DNA of 64,000 nucleotides from Emydura subglobosa (lineage: Eukaryota > Chordata > Testudines > Chelidae), in NCBI GenBank assembly GCA_007922225.1, contig ML679991.1, forward strand, positions 310,001 through 374,000. Direction: 5' to 3'. Under the pieces are notes generated by a model that saw only the letters and a program-made list of their open reading frames with translations, did not search any database and was not told where the DNA came from. Positions 12,715 through 24,716 of this stretch are shown piece after piece (position 1 is the stretch's first letter; every line of letters starts with the position of its first letter). Position numbers and translations under genes: made by a program.

Positions 12715-13030
12715 CAGGAGCCATGAAATTGACAAGAAATTTGGGCAGCTAGAGCCCAGCTGCCCCACTCTCCCCTAGACGGCCTGGTCGGGAGCTGGGG
12801 AAAATGGACCCTGCTCACAGCCAGGAGCTGGGGCAAAAAGGATTTGGACCCCGCTTCCCACTTCCCATTCCATGCCAGAAGCCATGAAATTGAGAAGGCT
12901 GCCTGGCTCCCATGGGGAGTGGGCGGGGTGGGGGGGATGGAGGGCGAGAAGCTGGGGCAGCTGGACCATGCTTCTGGCTGAGAGTTGAGTCCTGAGGAGC
13001 CTGGGTGGCTGGAACACCGCTCCTGGCTGG
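12715..13030 (+). repeat. two-unit tandem repeat, ~160 bp
   Basis: GAGCCATGAAATTGACAAG at about 12718 and GAAGCCATGAAATTGAGAAG at about 12879 begin two similar units, each followed by (A/G)AGCTGGGG, TGGACC and CTGGCT blocks. It lies just after the CR1 at 11886-12653. ORFs here are not genes. Confidence 0.55.
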
Positions 13031-14063
13031 GAGTGCAGGCAGGGATTTCCCTACACACACCCCCTCCCCAGAATTTCCCCAATACCCCACCCGCAATGGG
13101 CAACCAGTTATATGCAGTGTTCCAAATGTAGCTGTTGGTTGGAAACCTGAACTGAAATTAGAACATCAATACATACTTCAGTATATGATAAAATACTTGT
13201 ACCTGAAAAAGCATTGTAGGTTTCAAGAGTACGAACAGAGACCAGCTTCCTCACACTGCTGTTGTTTTGATGGCGTTGTCGGCGCATTCATTTTGGTGAT
13301 GTTCGCCAACCCAATCATTTCAAATGATGATTTGTAAGCAAGGTCCAGATGAGCTCTCCCCCAGGGTGGGAGAGGTTCCAGGAGGACCAGACTGTATTTA
13401 CATGGACACATCCCCTCTGCCTAGGCATCCAGCAGAAAGAGCTGCATTGCCAAGTGATCCATTGGGGTTGGTGTAGGGTTACAAATCACTTTAGTATTGA
13501 ATGTGAGGGTAAAACAATGTTGTTATCTACGTACAGTTCTGCATGAGGAAAGGGATCATTACAGTTCTGTATGAGGAAAGGGCAGAAGAACTGAATTTAG
13601 CCTGTCCTGATGCGGGGGGGGGGCGGCTCACCCTTAGTGCTTAAACTGAGCCCTGGGACGTCTAGGCTGGGCAGTTCATAGCCCCGGCACCTCTGGCCTT
13701 GCCACATTAGTTATGAAAGTAAACGCTTGTGCCCCAGCTCCTCTTTCATTCTCAATTAAGCACTGCTCACCCCCCATGAACTGCACTCACTGAGCAGGGG
13801 GTTGGATGCCAGATCCCAGTGGAGAGAAACAGAGAGGGTGGGGGCAGGTGTTTTGCTTGGTGATGTGGGCTCTGCCTAAGAGGCACAGGCACTATTTGAC
13901 CTGCCCCTGTCCCACAGAGAGTCTTGTTTAAAATGACCGCTAGAGCGGAGATCACTGATAGTCAGAGCTCAGTGCTTAGACCGGCTGCGGGACAGGGTTT
14001 TGTTTCCCTGGAAGAGACTGCCCAGCCTGCAGTAGCACGGAGAGCTAGGTGGAACCTCAAGAG
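13031..14063. other. non-coding DNA, nothing recognised
   Basis: A GTACAGTTCTGCATGAGGAA / ACAGTTCTGTATGAGGAA pair (about 13532 and 13560) is a short direct duplication. Otherwise no feature. Confidence 0.5.
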
Positions 14064-14160
14064 TAGGGGTTCTTGAACTTTTTTTGCTGGGATGCCCTTT
14101 GAAAATATTTCAGGTTGTGACAACCCCCCCGCAGAAGTGATGACCCCCCCCCCCCCCATG
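14064..14160 (+). mobile_element. hAT element end fragment
   Basis: TAGGGGTTCTTGAACTTTTT begins a segment like the common hAT terminus and runs into poly-C tracts (14144-14157). It is cut off by the CR1 at 14161. Confidence 0.5.
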
Positions 14161-15067
14161 CCATGCCAGAATCATGTTTGCTTTGTTTGCAACAGCATTA
14201 CACTGTTGACTCATATTTAGCTTGTGGTCCGCTATGACCCCCAGATCCCTTTCTGCAGCACTACTTCCTAGGCAGCCGTTTCCCATTGTGTGTGTGTGCG
14301 ACTGATTGTTCCTTCCTAAGTGCAGCACTTTGCATTTGTCCTTATTGAATTGCATCCTATTTACTTCAGACCATTTCTCCAGTTTGTCCAGATCATTTTG
14401 AATTTTAATCCTGTCCTCCAAAGCACTTACAACCCCTCCCAGCTTGGTATCATCTGCAAACTTAATAAGTGTGCTCACTATGCCATTATCCAAATCATTG
14501 ATGAAGATATTGAACAGAACCGGACCCAGAACTGATCCCTGCAGAACCCCACTTGTTATGCCCTTCCAGCACGACTGTGAACCACTGATAACTACTCTCT
14601 GGGAACGGTTTTCCAGCCAGTTTTGCACCCACCTTATAGTACAGGTTGTATTTCCCTAGTTTGTTTAAGAGAAAGCCATGTGGGGCAGTATAAAAAGCCT
14701 TACTAAAATCAAGATAGCCCACATCTATCACCTTCCCTCTATCCACTAGGCTGGTTACCCTGCCAAAGAAAGCTATCAGCTTGGTCTGACATGATTTGTT
14801 CTTGACAAATCCATGCTGACTGTTACTTATCACCTTATTATCTTCTAGATGTTTGCAAATTGATTGCTTAATTATTTGCTCCATTATCTTTCCGGGTACA
14901 GAAGTTAAGCTGACTGGTCTGAAATTCCCCTGAATAAGGTTGTCCTTATTCCTCTTTTCATAGATTAGCACTATATCTGCCCTTTTCCAGTCTTCTGGAA
15001 TCTCTCCCGTCTTCCAAGACTTTCCAACGATAATCGCTAATGGCTCAGATACCTCCTCAGTCAGCTC
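14161..15067 (-). mobile_element. CR1 LINE reverse-transcriptase fragment
   Basis: On the - strand two overlapping frames encode the RT core: [34 protein letters not shown], then [19 protein letters not shown] and the active-site block LIKFADDTKLGGVV. The frame changes near 14500-14630. The 3' part is missing: the element stops at a C-run bordering a hAT fragment (14064-14160). The 5' side abuts a MITE at 15070. Confidence 0.9.
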
Positions 15068-15260
15068 ATGTGGTACGTCTACACGAGGAGTACTGAAGTG
15101 GAGCAGCTGCAGCAGCTCAGCCACTTACTACAGCGATGGAAGGGGTTTGTCCATTGCTGTGGTAAATCCAAGAGGCCGTAGGTGGGTCAGTGGAGAGTTC
15201 TTCCGTCAGCCGATCTGTATCTACGGGGAGGTTAGGTCAGTATAGCTATTTGGTACAGGG
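15068..15260. mobile_element. Harbinger-type MITE fragment next to CR1
   Basis: GTACGTCTACACGAGGAGTA starts a segment with GCAGCTGCAGCAGCTCAG and TCTTCCGTCAGCCGAT, the same motif order as the MITE at 35362. The right end is unclear. Confidence 0.5.
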
Positions 15261-15889
15261 CATGAAATTTTTCACAGCCGAGCCCGGAGTGCCAGAACCG
15301 CCGGAGAAGTGGGGGGCCCACAAGGCCCTGCCCCCTGTGACCCTGTCCCTCCATGTCCCCACATGTTTCCCCCCTGAGGAACCACCCGCTCCATGGCCTC
15401 ATACTTTGCTTCTCCTCTTCCCCATGATGCCCCACTCCTTGGCTAAGCTGGAAGCTAGAGCTGGGCCATGGTAAGAGCTGCCCAGGGAGCTCCAGACCCT
15501 CCATATACCCTGGCCCAGGGGCTGGGATGCCCAAGAGCAGCCTACAGTCTGTGTCCTCGCCCCCCAAGGGGCACCACTCAGGGTAGGCAGAAGATCCAGG
15601 GATCCCCACAGCGGCCTGGCTCTGGCTTCTGGCCTAGCCAGGGTCTTGGGGGGAAGAGGAGGAACAGGGGTGGGGCCACTGAGAGAGGCCAGCACTGGAA
15701 AGAGGCTGACACCATGGGCAGGGTCTGTGCCCCTCGGTGGCTTACAGTTTGGAGGGGCAACGCAGTCCTCGGCCTCCCAAATGATGCCCCAGTTAAAAAG
15801 TGGGGGGTCCTGGCCCTGGTGCCCCTATTCTGGCACCTCTACTCTGAACAACGTAGTCAGGTTGACCTAGGTTTTAGGTACATGCAGTG

Positions 15890-16115
15890 TTGTTGTAGCA
15901 GTGTTGGTCCTCGGATGTCAGATCGACACGGTGGATGAGGTGAATATGTTTATTGGATCAGCTCCTGTTGGTGGGAGAGACGTGCTTTGGAGCGTACGCA
16001 GCGCTCTTCGTCAGGTCTGTGCAGAAGAACGCTGCGGAAGCTGGAAGGCTTGTCTCTCTCGCCAACGGCAGCTGGTCCGGTAAAAGACATCGCCTCACCC
16101 AGCTGGTCTCTTTAA
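15890..16115. mobile_element. second copy of the palindromic repeat family
   Basis: Shares the start (TGTTGTAGCAGTGTTGGTCC) and the inverted arms (GAGGTGAATATGTTTATTGG near 15936; GGTAAAAGACATCGCCTCAC near 16080) with the copy at 19003. It also retains a longer middle containing CTCTTCGTCAGGTCTGTGC. Confidence 0.65.
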
Positions 16116-17023
16116 ATGTTAGGTGCAGACGAGGCTTGAATAGGGTGACGCTAGGCGGCACGGACTGCCTTACCACCTTGTGAGCCCGAGAGAACCACCA
16201 GGGCTGTCTGTCTCCTGCAGCCCCAAAAGAGAATAGCTTCTGCATTCGTTACAGGAGTGTCCTCCTGTCTCTTCTCTGTTAGAGACAACAGACATCTCCT
16301 CTTACCGCTATACGAATCCCAAACTGTTTTACAAAATCTGGGTACAAGGGTCATCACCAACCTTTAAAATGCTGCAACCTCTGGGGTGGAACACCACAGC
16401 TATCAACAATTTACAGTAACTGTAAATAACAGTTTAAGACAGGGATTAAAAATGGATATTGCATGCAGGCGGTGGTGGAATTTAGGAATATCATTATCTG
16501 AGCTGGTATTTGGCCTAGATCTCTTTAGCTTGTGGGATCACACACCCTCCCTGTCCTGAGGTGCTATGGGCCACAATATATCAGCTGGAAATTGAAACTC
16601 CATATTTGGCAATGCTGGACGTGAGAGAAACTGCTCAGCTGAGCTCTGATCCCGCATGAGAAATGTTACTGTGCACCTTGCACTTAAGCAAACTCCAAAC
16701 AGGTTTGCAAAGTTTATTAATACCTCAAACAATTGAAATATAAACACTCACCCCCTCCTCCCCTGAGATGCTACATCAATGACTCCACTGCATATTGCTG
16801 GGCCTTCCTGGAGTCTTATCAGTAGCTGACAGGCTGATTTACCAGCTGGGTGCGCTGATTAATTAATTTGTTAATGATTGAACTATGGTTTGAAATTGTC
16901 GAGCACTGTACTATTAGTGGTAGTGATCATTTATGGAGTGCTGTACACTTCACAAATATAGTGCAGGGTGAGGTGTATTCCTTGCCCTAGAGAGTTCACC
17001 GTCTACTTTTCAAAGCTAAAAAA

Positions 17024-17252
17024 GCTGCATTTTTTACTGTGGGGTAACTGACACATATCAGCTCTCCTGAGTAAAAGCTCAGTAAAGACCAGACACTCTC
17101 GTTTTACTGCGAGGTAAACTAGACACGTCAATCCAAACAGGGATACAGTGCTGCTGACCTTGGTGAGTTTACCTGGCGGTAAAACGGAAGTGCTTGGTCT
17201 TCACTTTGTTTTGATTTCAGGATAGTTACCTGAGGTAAAAAACACCCCTTCT
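17024..17252. repeat. MITE-like nested inverted repeat
   Basis: Outer arms TTTTTTACTGTGGGGTAACT and TAGTTACCTGAGGTAAAAAA are inverted. An inner pair (GTTTTACTGCGAGGTAAACT and GTTTACCTGGCGGTAAAAC) is inverted too, so two hairpins nest. Confidence 0.65.
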
Positions 17253-18219
17253 GTCAGCAGCGAAGAGAAGGCCTGAGGCAGGTGAGACAAAGCAAGGAGC
17301 AGCCAGCAATTCAAGTCAGAGGGGGCGTGGAGTGATTACTGATGAGGACAACAAGGTAGGAAAGTTTCTTGGAAGAAGCACATTTTAAACACGACTGGAT
17401 CCACTTGAAAAGTGAGTCAGTAAAAATGGCACCTTCTGGCCTCTTAGACCATCTCCATTCAGAATCAGAGTTGCTGGGTTTAGTGAGAACAGTCAGTTTT
17501 CCCTGCTTCTTACTCCTGGTTGTGTGCAGAGCCCGCACCGCTCAGAGAGAAGGAGCTGAAGCCTATTCCTTCCCGTGCATCATCACCCAAACTGATTTCT
17601 ATGTTTCAAATGTGCAAATCAGACTCCAGAGGAGTCACTGGGGGCAGAGTTTGTCTTTATTATTGATCATGGGAAGAACCTAGCTTGAATCTCAGTTCTT
17701 TGGGGCAGTTTGCAGGGTTGGCACTTAGAAAGATGTTTTACCTACCTCCCTGTAAAGTGAACACCTTTGATCTGGTGTAATTGAGACCCAATAAACTGGG
17801 CGTCTCAGAATGCTCATTTTTACAATCACTTTCCAAAGCAGAACTGCACTGTTTTAACACTGGCATTGTCTGACTTTGAGTGCTGTTAAATTTCAGCCTG
17901 AATATTCTCTCAGTACTCTCTTTGTTCTATGGTTTGTAAAGCTCTTCACAGTGAAAGGTGATGTAGAAACAGATTAGGTGATATTTGTAGAAATAAGGAA
18001 ATAGCTCTATCTCACTGGCTATCGTTTCCTCTCTGTGTTCATCACTCAGCTGACTGGGGGTTGGGCAGGACCACAATAACAGATATTTACTACTTCTACA
18101 GTTTCCCTCACCGTGGCAGGTGATACAGTTCCACACTTTTCTGGCCCTGACACACATTAAGTAGGAAGTAAACAGCTTGCTCTTCCTTAAGCCATTTGAG
18201 TTCGTTTTAGTTGCAGTTA

Positions 18220-18505
18220 AGAAATTATTGGATGTTCCCTAACCCAACCACATGGGTCATCATAGCATTGCTGATCCTCCCTATTTCCCTTATTCATAGC
18301 AGTCTAGATATTGCTGGAGGCTCCCTATTCCAGCCATACAGTCACTTCCAGTCTAGGAACCCTTGGATATTCCCTATCCCATCCACAGAGTTCATTGCAA
18401 TCTAGCAATTAGCTGTCCCAGCAGCCCAGTTCACTGCAGTCTAGTCACTGCTGAATGCTCCCCAGCCCAGCTGTTCTTTTCAGTCTAGTAAAAGCAGATG
18501 CTCCC
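18220..18505 (+). repeat. degenerate minisatellite, unit ~45-49 bp
   Basis: The anchor CAGTCTAG (or CAATCTAG) recurs at 18300, 18349, 18398, 18437 and 18481, each preceded by a (T/G)GGAT-TTCCCTA-CCCA-like block. Related units reappear at about 18950-18990 and 19165-19330, so the array was once longer. Confidence 0.7.
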
Positions 18506-18619
18506 TGTCATGGGTGTGTAAGTTTAGCGGAACAGGAGCTGCTCATGTGCCCTATACTATTAAAAATAACATTTATAACTGAGCCTAGCTCTATCAGTGG
18601 AAATACGTGCTTATTATTT

Positions 18620-18735
18620 ATATTTTGGTGGAGCCCAGAGGTGCCAATCAGGATTGGGCCCCATAGTGCTAGGTGCTGTACAAACTCAAATAAGAGACAA
18701 CCCTTTCCTTCAGTAGTTTACAGTCTAAATGGAGA
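18620..18735 (+). repeat. old interspersed repeat fragment, same family as 31335
   Basis: GGGCCCCATAGTGCTAGGTG then CTGTACAAACTCAAATAAGA and TTTACAGTCTAAATGGA. It sits between two parts of the minisatellite. Confidence 0.5.
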
Positions 18736-19002
18736 AGACAACGCCTCGGAGAAAAGGATTCAGCATATAAGCAGAACATACAACACACAAAAACCTTCCC
18801 AACTAACAGGTTTCATAGGAACTCAGCATCAGTGGATGGTTCGTGGTCTCTTTCTCGTGGTCCTTGGACTGGTGGACAATCACGTAGTACTTAGTAAGAT
18901 GCATCCTGTCTTGTCTGTATTGCAGTAAATAGTGGCAGCTGCCATATGTAGTGCCCTAATTACTGGATGCTCTCTATCCCTGAGATAGTCCTATTAGTAT
19001 GC

Positions 19003-19160
19003 CGTGCAGTTGTAGCTGTGTCGGTTCCAGGATATTAGAGAGACAAATGGGGTGAGGTAATATCTTTTACTGGACCAAGTTCTGCTGGTGAGAGAGCTTG
19101 TCTCATCAACTGAAGTTGGTCCAATAAAAGATATTACTTCACCCATCTCGTCTCTCTAAC
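19003..19160. mobile_element. palindromic repeat inserted in the minisatellite
   Basis: Arms 19033-19080 and 19114-19160 are nearly exact reverse complements (AGGTAATATCTTTTACTGGA against TCCAATAAAAGATATTACTT). Related flanks CTATTAGT and TTATTAGT on each side suggest a target duplication. Starts near GCAGTTGTAGCTGTGTCGGT. Confidence 0.7.
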
Positions 19161-19164
19161 AGCC

Positions 19165-19330
19165 TTATTAGTGCAGTAATTGATGGATGATCCCTATCTT
19201 TGCCTTTTGCCTCACTGCAATTGGCAGACAGTCCCTGACAGTATCTTGATGTGTAGTAAGTAAATGATAGACACTCTCTAGCTGATCTGTCCTATTGTAG
19301 CAATGGGTGGATATTTCCTAGCTGATAGAG
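19165..19330 (+). repeat. distal part of the same minisatellite
   Basis: Blocks GATGGATGATCCCTATCT, CAGACAGTCCCTGACAGT, GATAGACACTCTCTAGCTGA and GTGGATATTTCCTAGCTGA repeat at similar spacing to the 18220-18505 array. Confidence 0.5.
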
Positions 19331-19479
19331 TAATTGTGCATACTCTTTTGTGTGCTACTGTGGCTGGTCCATGCCTGACGCCCACCCGTCATGCATTTAA
19401 CAGGGTACCCCTCACTAGACGCTAGTGTTCCATGCCTGCAGTCTGATAAGCGGCAGTAGTAAGGCAAGTGCAGGGAGGA

Positions 19480-19855
19480 AAGATAGTGTGTGGTTGAGCA
19501 CTAGCCTGGGGCACAGGAGATCTGGGTTGAATTTCCCGTGTCGTCAGGCAGTCCATGTATGTAAATGGGGATAATCATACCACCTCAGGTGACCAGCTGT
19601 CTTGATTTGATAGGGACGGTTCTGATATTTGGGGCTTTTTCTTAGATAGGAGCTATTATTCCATCCCGATTTTTCACACTTGCTGTCTGGTCACCCTCAC
19701 CACCTCCTATGTCTTGTTTATTTAGAGAATAAGCTCTTCAGAGCGGGGACTGTCTCTTCTTTTCTGCCTCCCACGATGGGGCCCTGATCTGAGTCGGGAG
19801 CTGCGAGGCCCGACTGTAATAATAAATACATAAAATAATAATTATAGTAGTAAAA
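19480..19855 (+). mobile_element. tRNA-derived SINE interrupted by a hAT MITE
   Basis: The head has an A-box-like TGGTTGAGCACTAGCCTGGG (19492-19511) and B-box-like GGGTTGAATTTCC, and a core ending in AATGGGGATAATCATACC. After the MITE it resumes with a tail containing AGCTCTTCAGAGCGGGGACT and GGGGCCCTGATCTGAGTCGG, ending in an AATAAT-rich stretch. Confidence 0.7.
19587..19698. mobile_element. hAT MITE with exact 8-bp target duplication
   Basis: A 112-bp element with inverted ends (GGTGACCAGCTGTC at left, CTGTCTGGTCACC at right). It is flanked by identical ACCACCTC at 19579-19586 and 19699-19706. It lies inside an older SINE, giving the insertion order. Confidence 0.85.
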
Positions 19856-20839
19856 AACAGCAGACGTGTTTGGCTCACGCAGTCATGCGGCAGTGCAGGT
19901 GCGGTGACACACACTGAGAAATGCACACCTTGGACACAGTGCCGTGTGTTGGACATCCGCCGAGCTTTGTGCCGGAGTTTGCATATACTGGCCTTTTATT
20001 TTCTCGGTCGTCCTGCTGCTTCTCGTGGTGCAGTCATTTGTGGATGATCCTTTCCTCTGTGTCCCACTCCCCCTCCCTCCAGCCAGCTCGTCTACTGCAG
20101 TGGATCGTGCTGTCCACACTAATAAGCCGCTGCTTCCTGGCTTAAAGGGCCAGCCTCACCTCTCTGGCTGCCCAAAGAGCCAGGGCGAGGAGAGTTCTGC
20201 CAGGGGAGGGGGGTGGTGGTGGTGACATCCCCTCTCTGAGACTGAAGCGTGTCTCCAGGTGCTCCTGCCTCCACCGAGGGGCTGTCACCACAGACTCCCC
20301 AAGTCCCGGGGTTTCCTTTAGTCTCTCCCAGTGCTTTCAGAGAGAAACAACCTTCCTGACGCTCTGGCATCCCAGGATAGAGGGGGATTTGCTGGGGAAG
20401 TTTGTAGGGAGTCACTAGAGCCAGTTCCAATGTGTATGGATGTGGAGACATTAATGGGTTTTTTTTAATGCCGAATCCACCTTCTGCCTGAGGCTCCCCC
20501 CTCCCAGAAGGAACTTCTCCTGATTCTCTCCTCCTTGCCGAAAATGGACCCAGCTCGTTTTCCTTTCTCACCATGAGCCCTTCCTGAAATCCCCCAGCCC
20601 CAGTCTGCCTCCCACGCTGTACAGCAGGCACTCCCACGTCCCTCTGTCTGCCCACAGACTTCTTGCCTGCTTGGAAATGGTCAGGCCGTTAGGACTTGAA
20701 CTGGGCTCCCCACAGTCTGGGCGAGGGCCCGACCCGTCAGGCTCTTCCGAGAAGGGTGCTGGCGTGCCCTCGTTTTCCACAGAAATGTTTGAAAGGTCTC
20801 AACTTTTTCACAGGATGAGAAAACAGTTTCCCACCCAGC

Positions 20840-20990
20840 TCTACTGTCTCTGCCCAACTCGTAGGGTGACCCTGAGCGGGCTGATTAACCTCTATGTGCC
20901 AGATTTCCCATCTGTAGAATGGGGATAATGACAGTCATCACGCTGTTTAAAATTTTTGAGATCTTCAGCTGAAAGGTGCTAAGTGAGCAT
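20840..20990 (+). mobile_element. CORE/MIR-like SINE fragment
   Basis: CCCATCTGTAGAATGGGGAT is the widely shared amniote core-SINE segment. It is followed by a GAGATCTTCAGCTGAAAGGT tail. Confidence 0.55.
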
Positions 20991-21205
20991 AACATATTAT
21001 AACCTATACAGCACCAAGTGTGTGCTAGAGTCTGTATAGACAGATATGAAAACAAGGGTCCTGCACTAATGAGTTCATAATCCAAACAGATGAGACACAG
21101 ACTTAAAATAGATTTTATTACACAGGTTATGATTAATACAAGATATCAAATCATTCCCAGAGCGTATGCAGTATGGGCCTCATTTTCAGACTCGGGTGCG
21201 TAAAG

Positions 21206-22091
21206 TTAGGCCCCTACATCTGTATTTAGGCACATGATGGAGTTCAGCAGAGGAGCTACGGTCACGTATGTGGGTCCTGAGATGAGGCCAAAACCCGATT
21301 TCTGACCTGCAGCCCAGTCTGCAAGTACGACAAGTGAAGACAATTGCAGACGAATGCGTGCTGCTTTTAGTTTCACACCTCGCACAATTCTTGATTGCAG
21401 GAACCTGCGAGCTCTCAACATCTCCCAGCCGGAGGCAACAGAACTGCCGCTATCTGATTTTGTTATGGGCTAAGAGATCCCAGGTTTTGAGGTCATCACT
21501 GCAAGTTTGGAGGTTAACCATGAGAGTGTCTTTGTAAGGTTTTCTTGATCTGTCCTTAAAACAAGTTCCAGTCTGCAATTCTCCACAAAAGACAGACAGT
21601 GACTTATTCTACTCTCAGACATGGAGACCACACGACCGTCCCATCTCAGCTGTGCTCTCACTATAAAAGCTTCGATGCCTGTGATGCTGTAGCACTCACG
21701 GAGCGAGGTGTTTGGAACCAAATCTTGTCATTTATTTCCCCATTTCCACCGGAGACATCAAAGGTGGAATTGGTCCAAGCACGTGGTGTTGATAAAGAGC
21801 ACCCGCATCAAAGGAGTAGAGAAGTGTGGTGATGATGATGGCGCGGTAAACATCAGTTTTTGTTTGCTGTCTGGCACCATGTTCATAAGTATGCTGAAGT
21901 TTTCCAAAGGCATCGCCGGCTGCATCAGAGCACTTCATAATGTCATTGTCAATCACTGCGTCTAGTGAAACGACACTGCCTAGGCAGCAACATTTGTCAA
22001 AACCCTCGAGTGGTACATCGTGCTGGACACAACTGGAGTAGTTGCAGTACTTTCTAGCCGAGGCTGGACCATGGCGCCTTCTAAATATCAA
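21206..22091 (-). mobile_element. non-CR1 LINE relic (endonuclease/RT C-terminal region)
   Basis: Consecutive - strand frames read YLGSVVSLDAVIDNDIMK-like text (as CLGSVVSLDAVIDNDIMKCS), KTDVYRAIIITTLLYSFDAG, then ITGIEAFIVRAQLRWDGRVV and SMSESRISHCL. The order (RT thumb, 'LLY', 'QLRW-GHV-RM-DSRI', then a zinc-knuckle-like tail) is that of RTE/Ingi-like reverse transcriptases, not CR1. Several frameshifts are present. Confidence 0.65.
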
Positions 22092-23269
22092 TATTATGTA
22101 GCTACATGCTGATTTAGGCAGCTAAAATCAGTACTTAGGGGCCTAGCACTAGTATTTAGTTACCGAAACACAGAGGGAGGTGATTAAGCATCCAAATCTG
22201 AAAATCATGTGTAGATTCAAATTCCAAATACATTTACATTCCCAATAACATATTTGAAAATTTAGCTCCTGTTTAATTAACTTCCTTGTCCAGATTACAA
22301 TGGCTGGTGACGTCCAAGTAGCACACAGGAAGTGCAGAACCAAGCCAGGGCCGAAGAGGAGAAAGTAATCTGCACCCAATGGGGCACTGGAGCACACATT
22401 ACTGCTTTTTTTGGAGCAAGGAGGAAACCAGGGACTAGATCGTGGCTCAGAATCACAACTTGGTCCCTACTATGCTCCTGGGGCACCGCCACAATTATAC
22501 ATTTCCCCTTACTCAGTGTATGTGGCAAAGCCACAATTTAGCCCCAAGAATGCATCGAGAGTTGATTTCTCCCCTCTCCAAGAGTACAGGCAGCCCAGAA
22601 TGCTCCAAGACAAATGAGCTGTGTCAGCAACAAGAGCATCTCACCTCAATAGCCATGAGGACCAGGTTGGGATCATATACCGTGGGATCATCATATGCAT
22701 ATAGTGGGTATGTTCTCTGTTTCTGAACACCCATACAGGATGCCAAACCTAGTGAAGGGATGGTTCTTGAGTAACTGCATCTCCTGGCTTAGTGACACCT
22801 CTGACCTGGCTGAATCTGGAGCCACCCTTGAACACCTGTGCTTGCCTGAAAAAACCCTTACAGAGGACTCACCCCAAAATCATACCCAAACTTCACCCAT
22901 CTGGAGCACAGGAGGCCCAGAACATGCAGAGCACATGGCCATGACCAAATCTAATCTTTAAAACCTCCTGGAAGCCCAGCTCCAACTTGTATCCTGAGCT
23001 GGGCGCTCAAACAGTGGCGTGCATACTCACAAGCTTTCGAACAAATTGACATTAATGAGACAGAAGGGACTGCTTTTCATAGTCTTCTTTCCGACTCTAA
23101 CTTTGTTTTACATAGTCTATAAAGTGCACCTCTCCTCTAAAAGTGTCTCTCTATCGCTGGCACCCTAGGGCTCCATGTTTATCATCTCTCAGCGATACTG
23201 GCACACGTGTGCTGAGTTTACAAGTTTGGAAATGCTATTTTTTCAATGTCAGTGCCACCGACTTATACT
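22092..23269. other. non-coding DNA
   Basis: TTAGGCAGCTAAAATCAGTA and related 'GATTTAGGC' pieces at 22110-22160 resemble the MITE at 24717. The rest is unassigned. Confidence 0.4.
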
Positions 23270-24164
23270 TGCCTAGGAAATATGCAGGAGATACCAAGCG
23301 GGGAGGGGCTGCAAGCACTTTGGGGGACAGGATTAGAATTCAAAATGTCCTTGACCAATTGGAAAATTGGTCTTAATCCAACAAGATGAAATTCAAAAAA
23401 GATAAATGCAAAGTACTTCACTTAGGAAACTAGAATCAAACGCACCACTATAAAATGGAACTAACTGGCTAGGTGGTAGTAATGCTGACAAGGATCTGGG
23501 GGTTATACTGCATCGTAAATTGAATATGAGTCAACAACATGATGCAGTAGTGAAAAAAGCTAATATCAGCGTGGAGTGTATTAACAGGAGTTTTGTGTGT
23601 AAGACACGGAGGGTAATTGTCTTGCTCTACTCGGCACTGGTGAGGCCTCAGATGGAGTACTGTGTCCAATTCTGGGCACCACACTTTAGGAAAGCTGTGG
23701 ACAAATTGGAGAGAGTCCGGAGGAAAACAATAGTAATGATAAAAGGTTTAGAAAACCTGACCTATGAGGAAAGGTTAAAATTACTGGCCCCATTTAGTCT
23801 TGAGAAAGGAAGAATGAGTGAGGATCTGATAACAGGCTTCAAATGTGCTAAAGGCTGTTTAAAAAGGACAGTGACCAATTGTTCTTCATGTCCACTGAAG
23901 GTAGGGCAGAAGTAATAGGCTTAATCTGTAGCAAGGGAGATTTATGTTAAAGATTAGGAAAATGTTCTAACTATAAAGGTCATTAAGCCCTGGAAGAGGT
24001 TTCCAAGAGAGGTTGTGAAATATCCATCGTTGGAAGTTTTTAAGAACAGGTTGGACAAAGACCTGTCAGGGCGGTCTAAGTTTACTTGGTCCCGCCTCTG
24101 TGCAGAGGCTGGACTTGACAATACCTTCAGGTCCCTTCCAGTCCTATATTTCTATGATTCTGGG
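23270..24164 (+). mobile_element. CR1 LINE, 3' end
   Basis: Starts just inside the RT catalytic block (KYAGDTKRGGAASTLGDR; the first Asp of the ADD-type motif is changed to Gly). It continues through [20 protein letters not shown] and LERVRRKTIVMIKGLENLTY, then the CR1 3' tail ending TTTCTATGATTC. Several stops make it non-functional. Confidence 0.88.
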
Positions 24165-24716
24165 CTTTGAGAATCAAGTTGGGCTCTTTGCTTCTTGCAT
24201 ATAATCAATGCCAGGAATAACTGTTTTGCAGACTAACTGCTGCCTTCATTAGGTCTCTGAGAGCCTACATCTGAGCCGCAGATGTTCTGTGTCCTCCACT
24301 ACAATGAGTGGTATCCCACCCAGCATAAACACGGAGTCAGACCATCCCAACTGAACACCCGATTTTCACTGCCTCGTTAATGTTCTTCAAAATGGCCTTT
24401 TTGAGCTGCATTTTCTCATGCTTTTATCATAGCCCAAAAGACAATTTGCACAAAAAGCTCAACTAAAATCACTTGATTTGGAATGTGAGAAATATGATAC
24501 ACGTTTTCCCACATCTTGCCTCCTCTCCGATCTGCCTTCATCCATCTCAGCCCCCTGCTGCCGCCTTCCAGATTTGTGTCACTCACACCCCCAGTCTGTC
24601 ATTTTCAGTGGGGCGGGTGGCGGGGGGTAGAGGGGGGCCGTGGTTTGTAAGGCGAGGGGTTTTGTTAACTGGCTGTATCCTGATCAACCCCTATTGGGTG
24701 AGCTTGAGCTCCTAGG

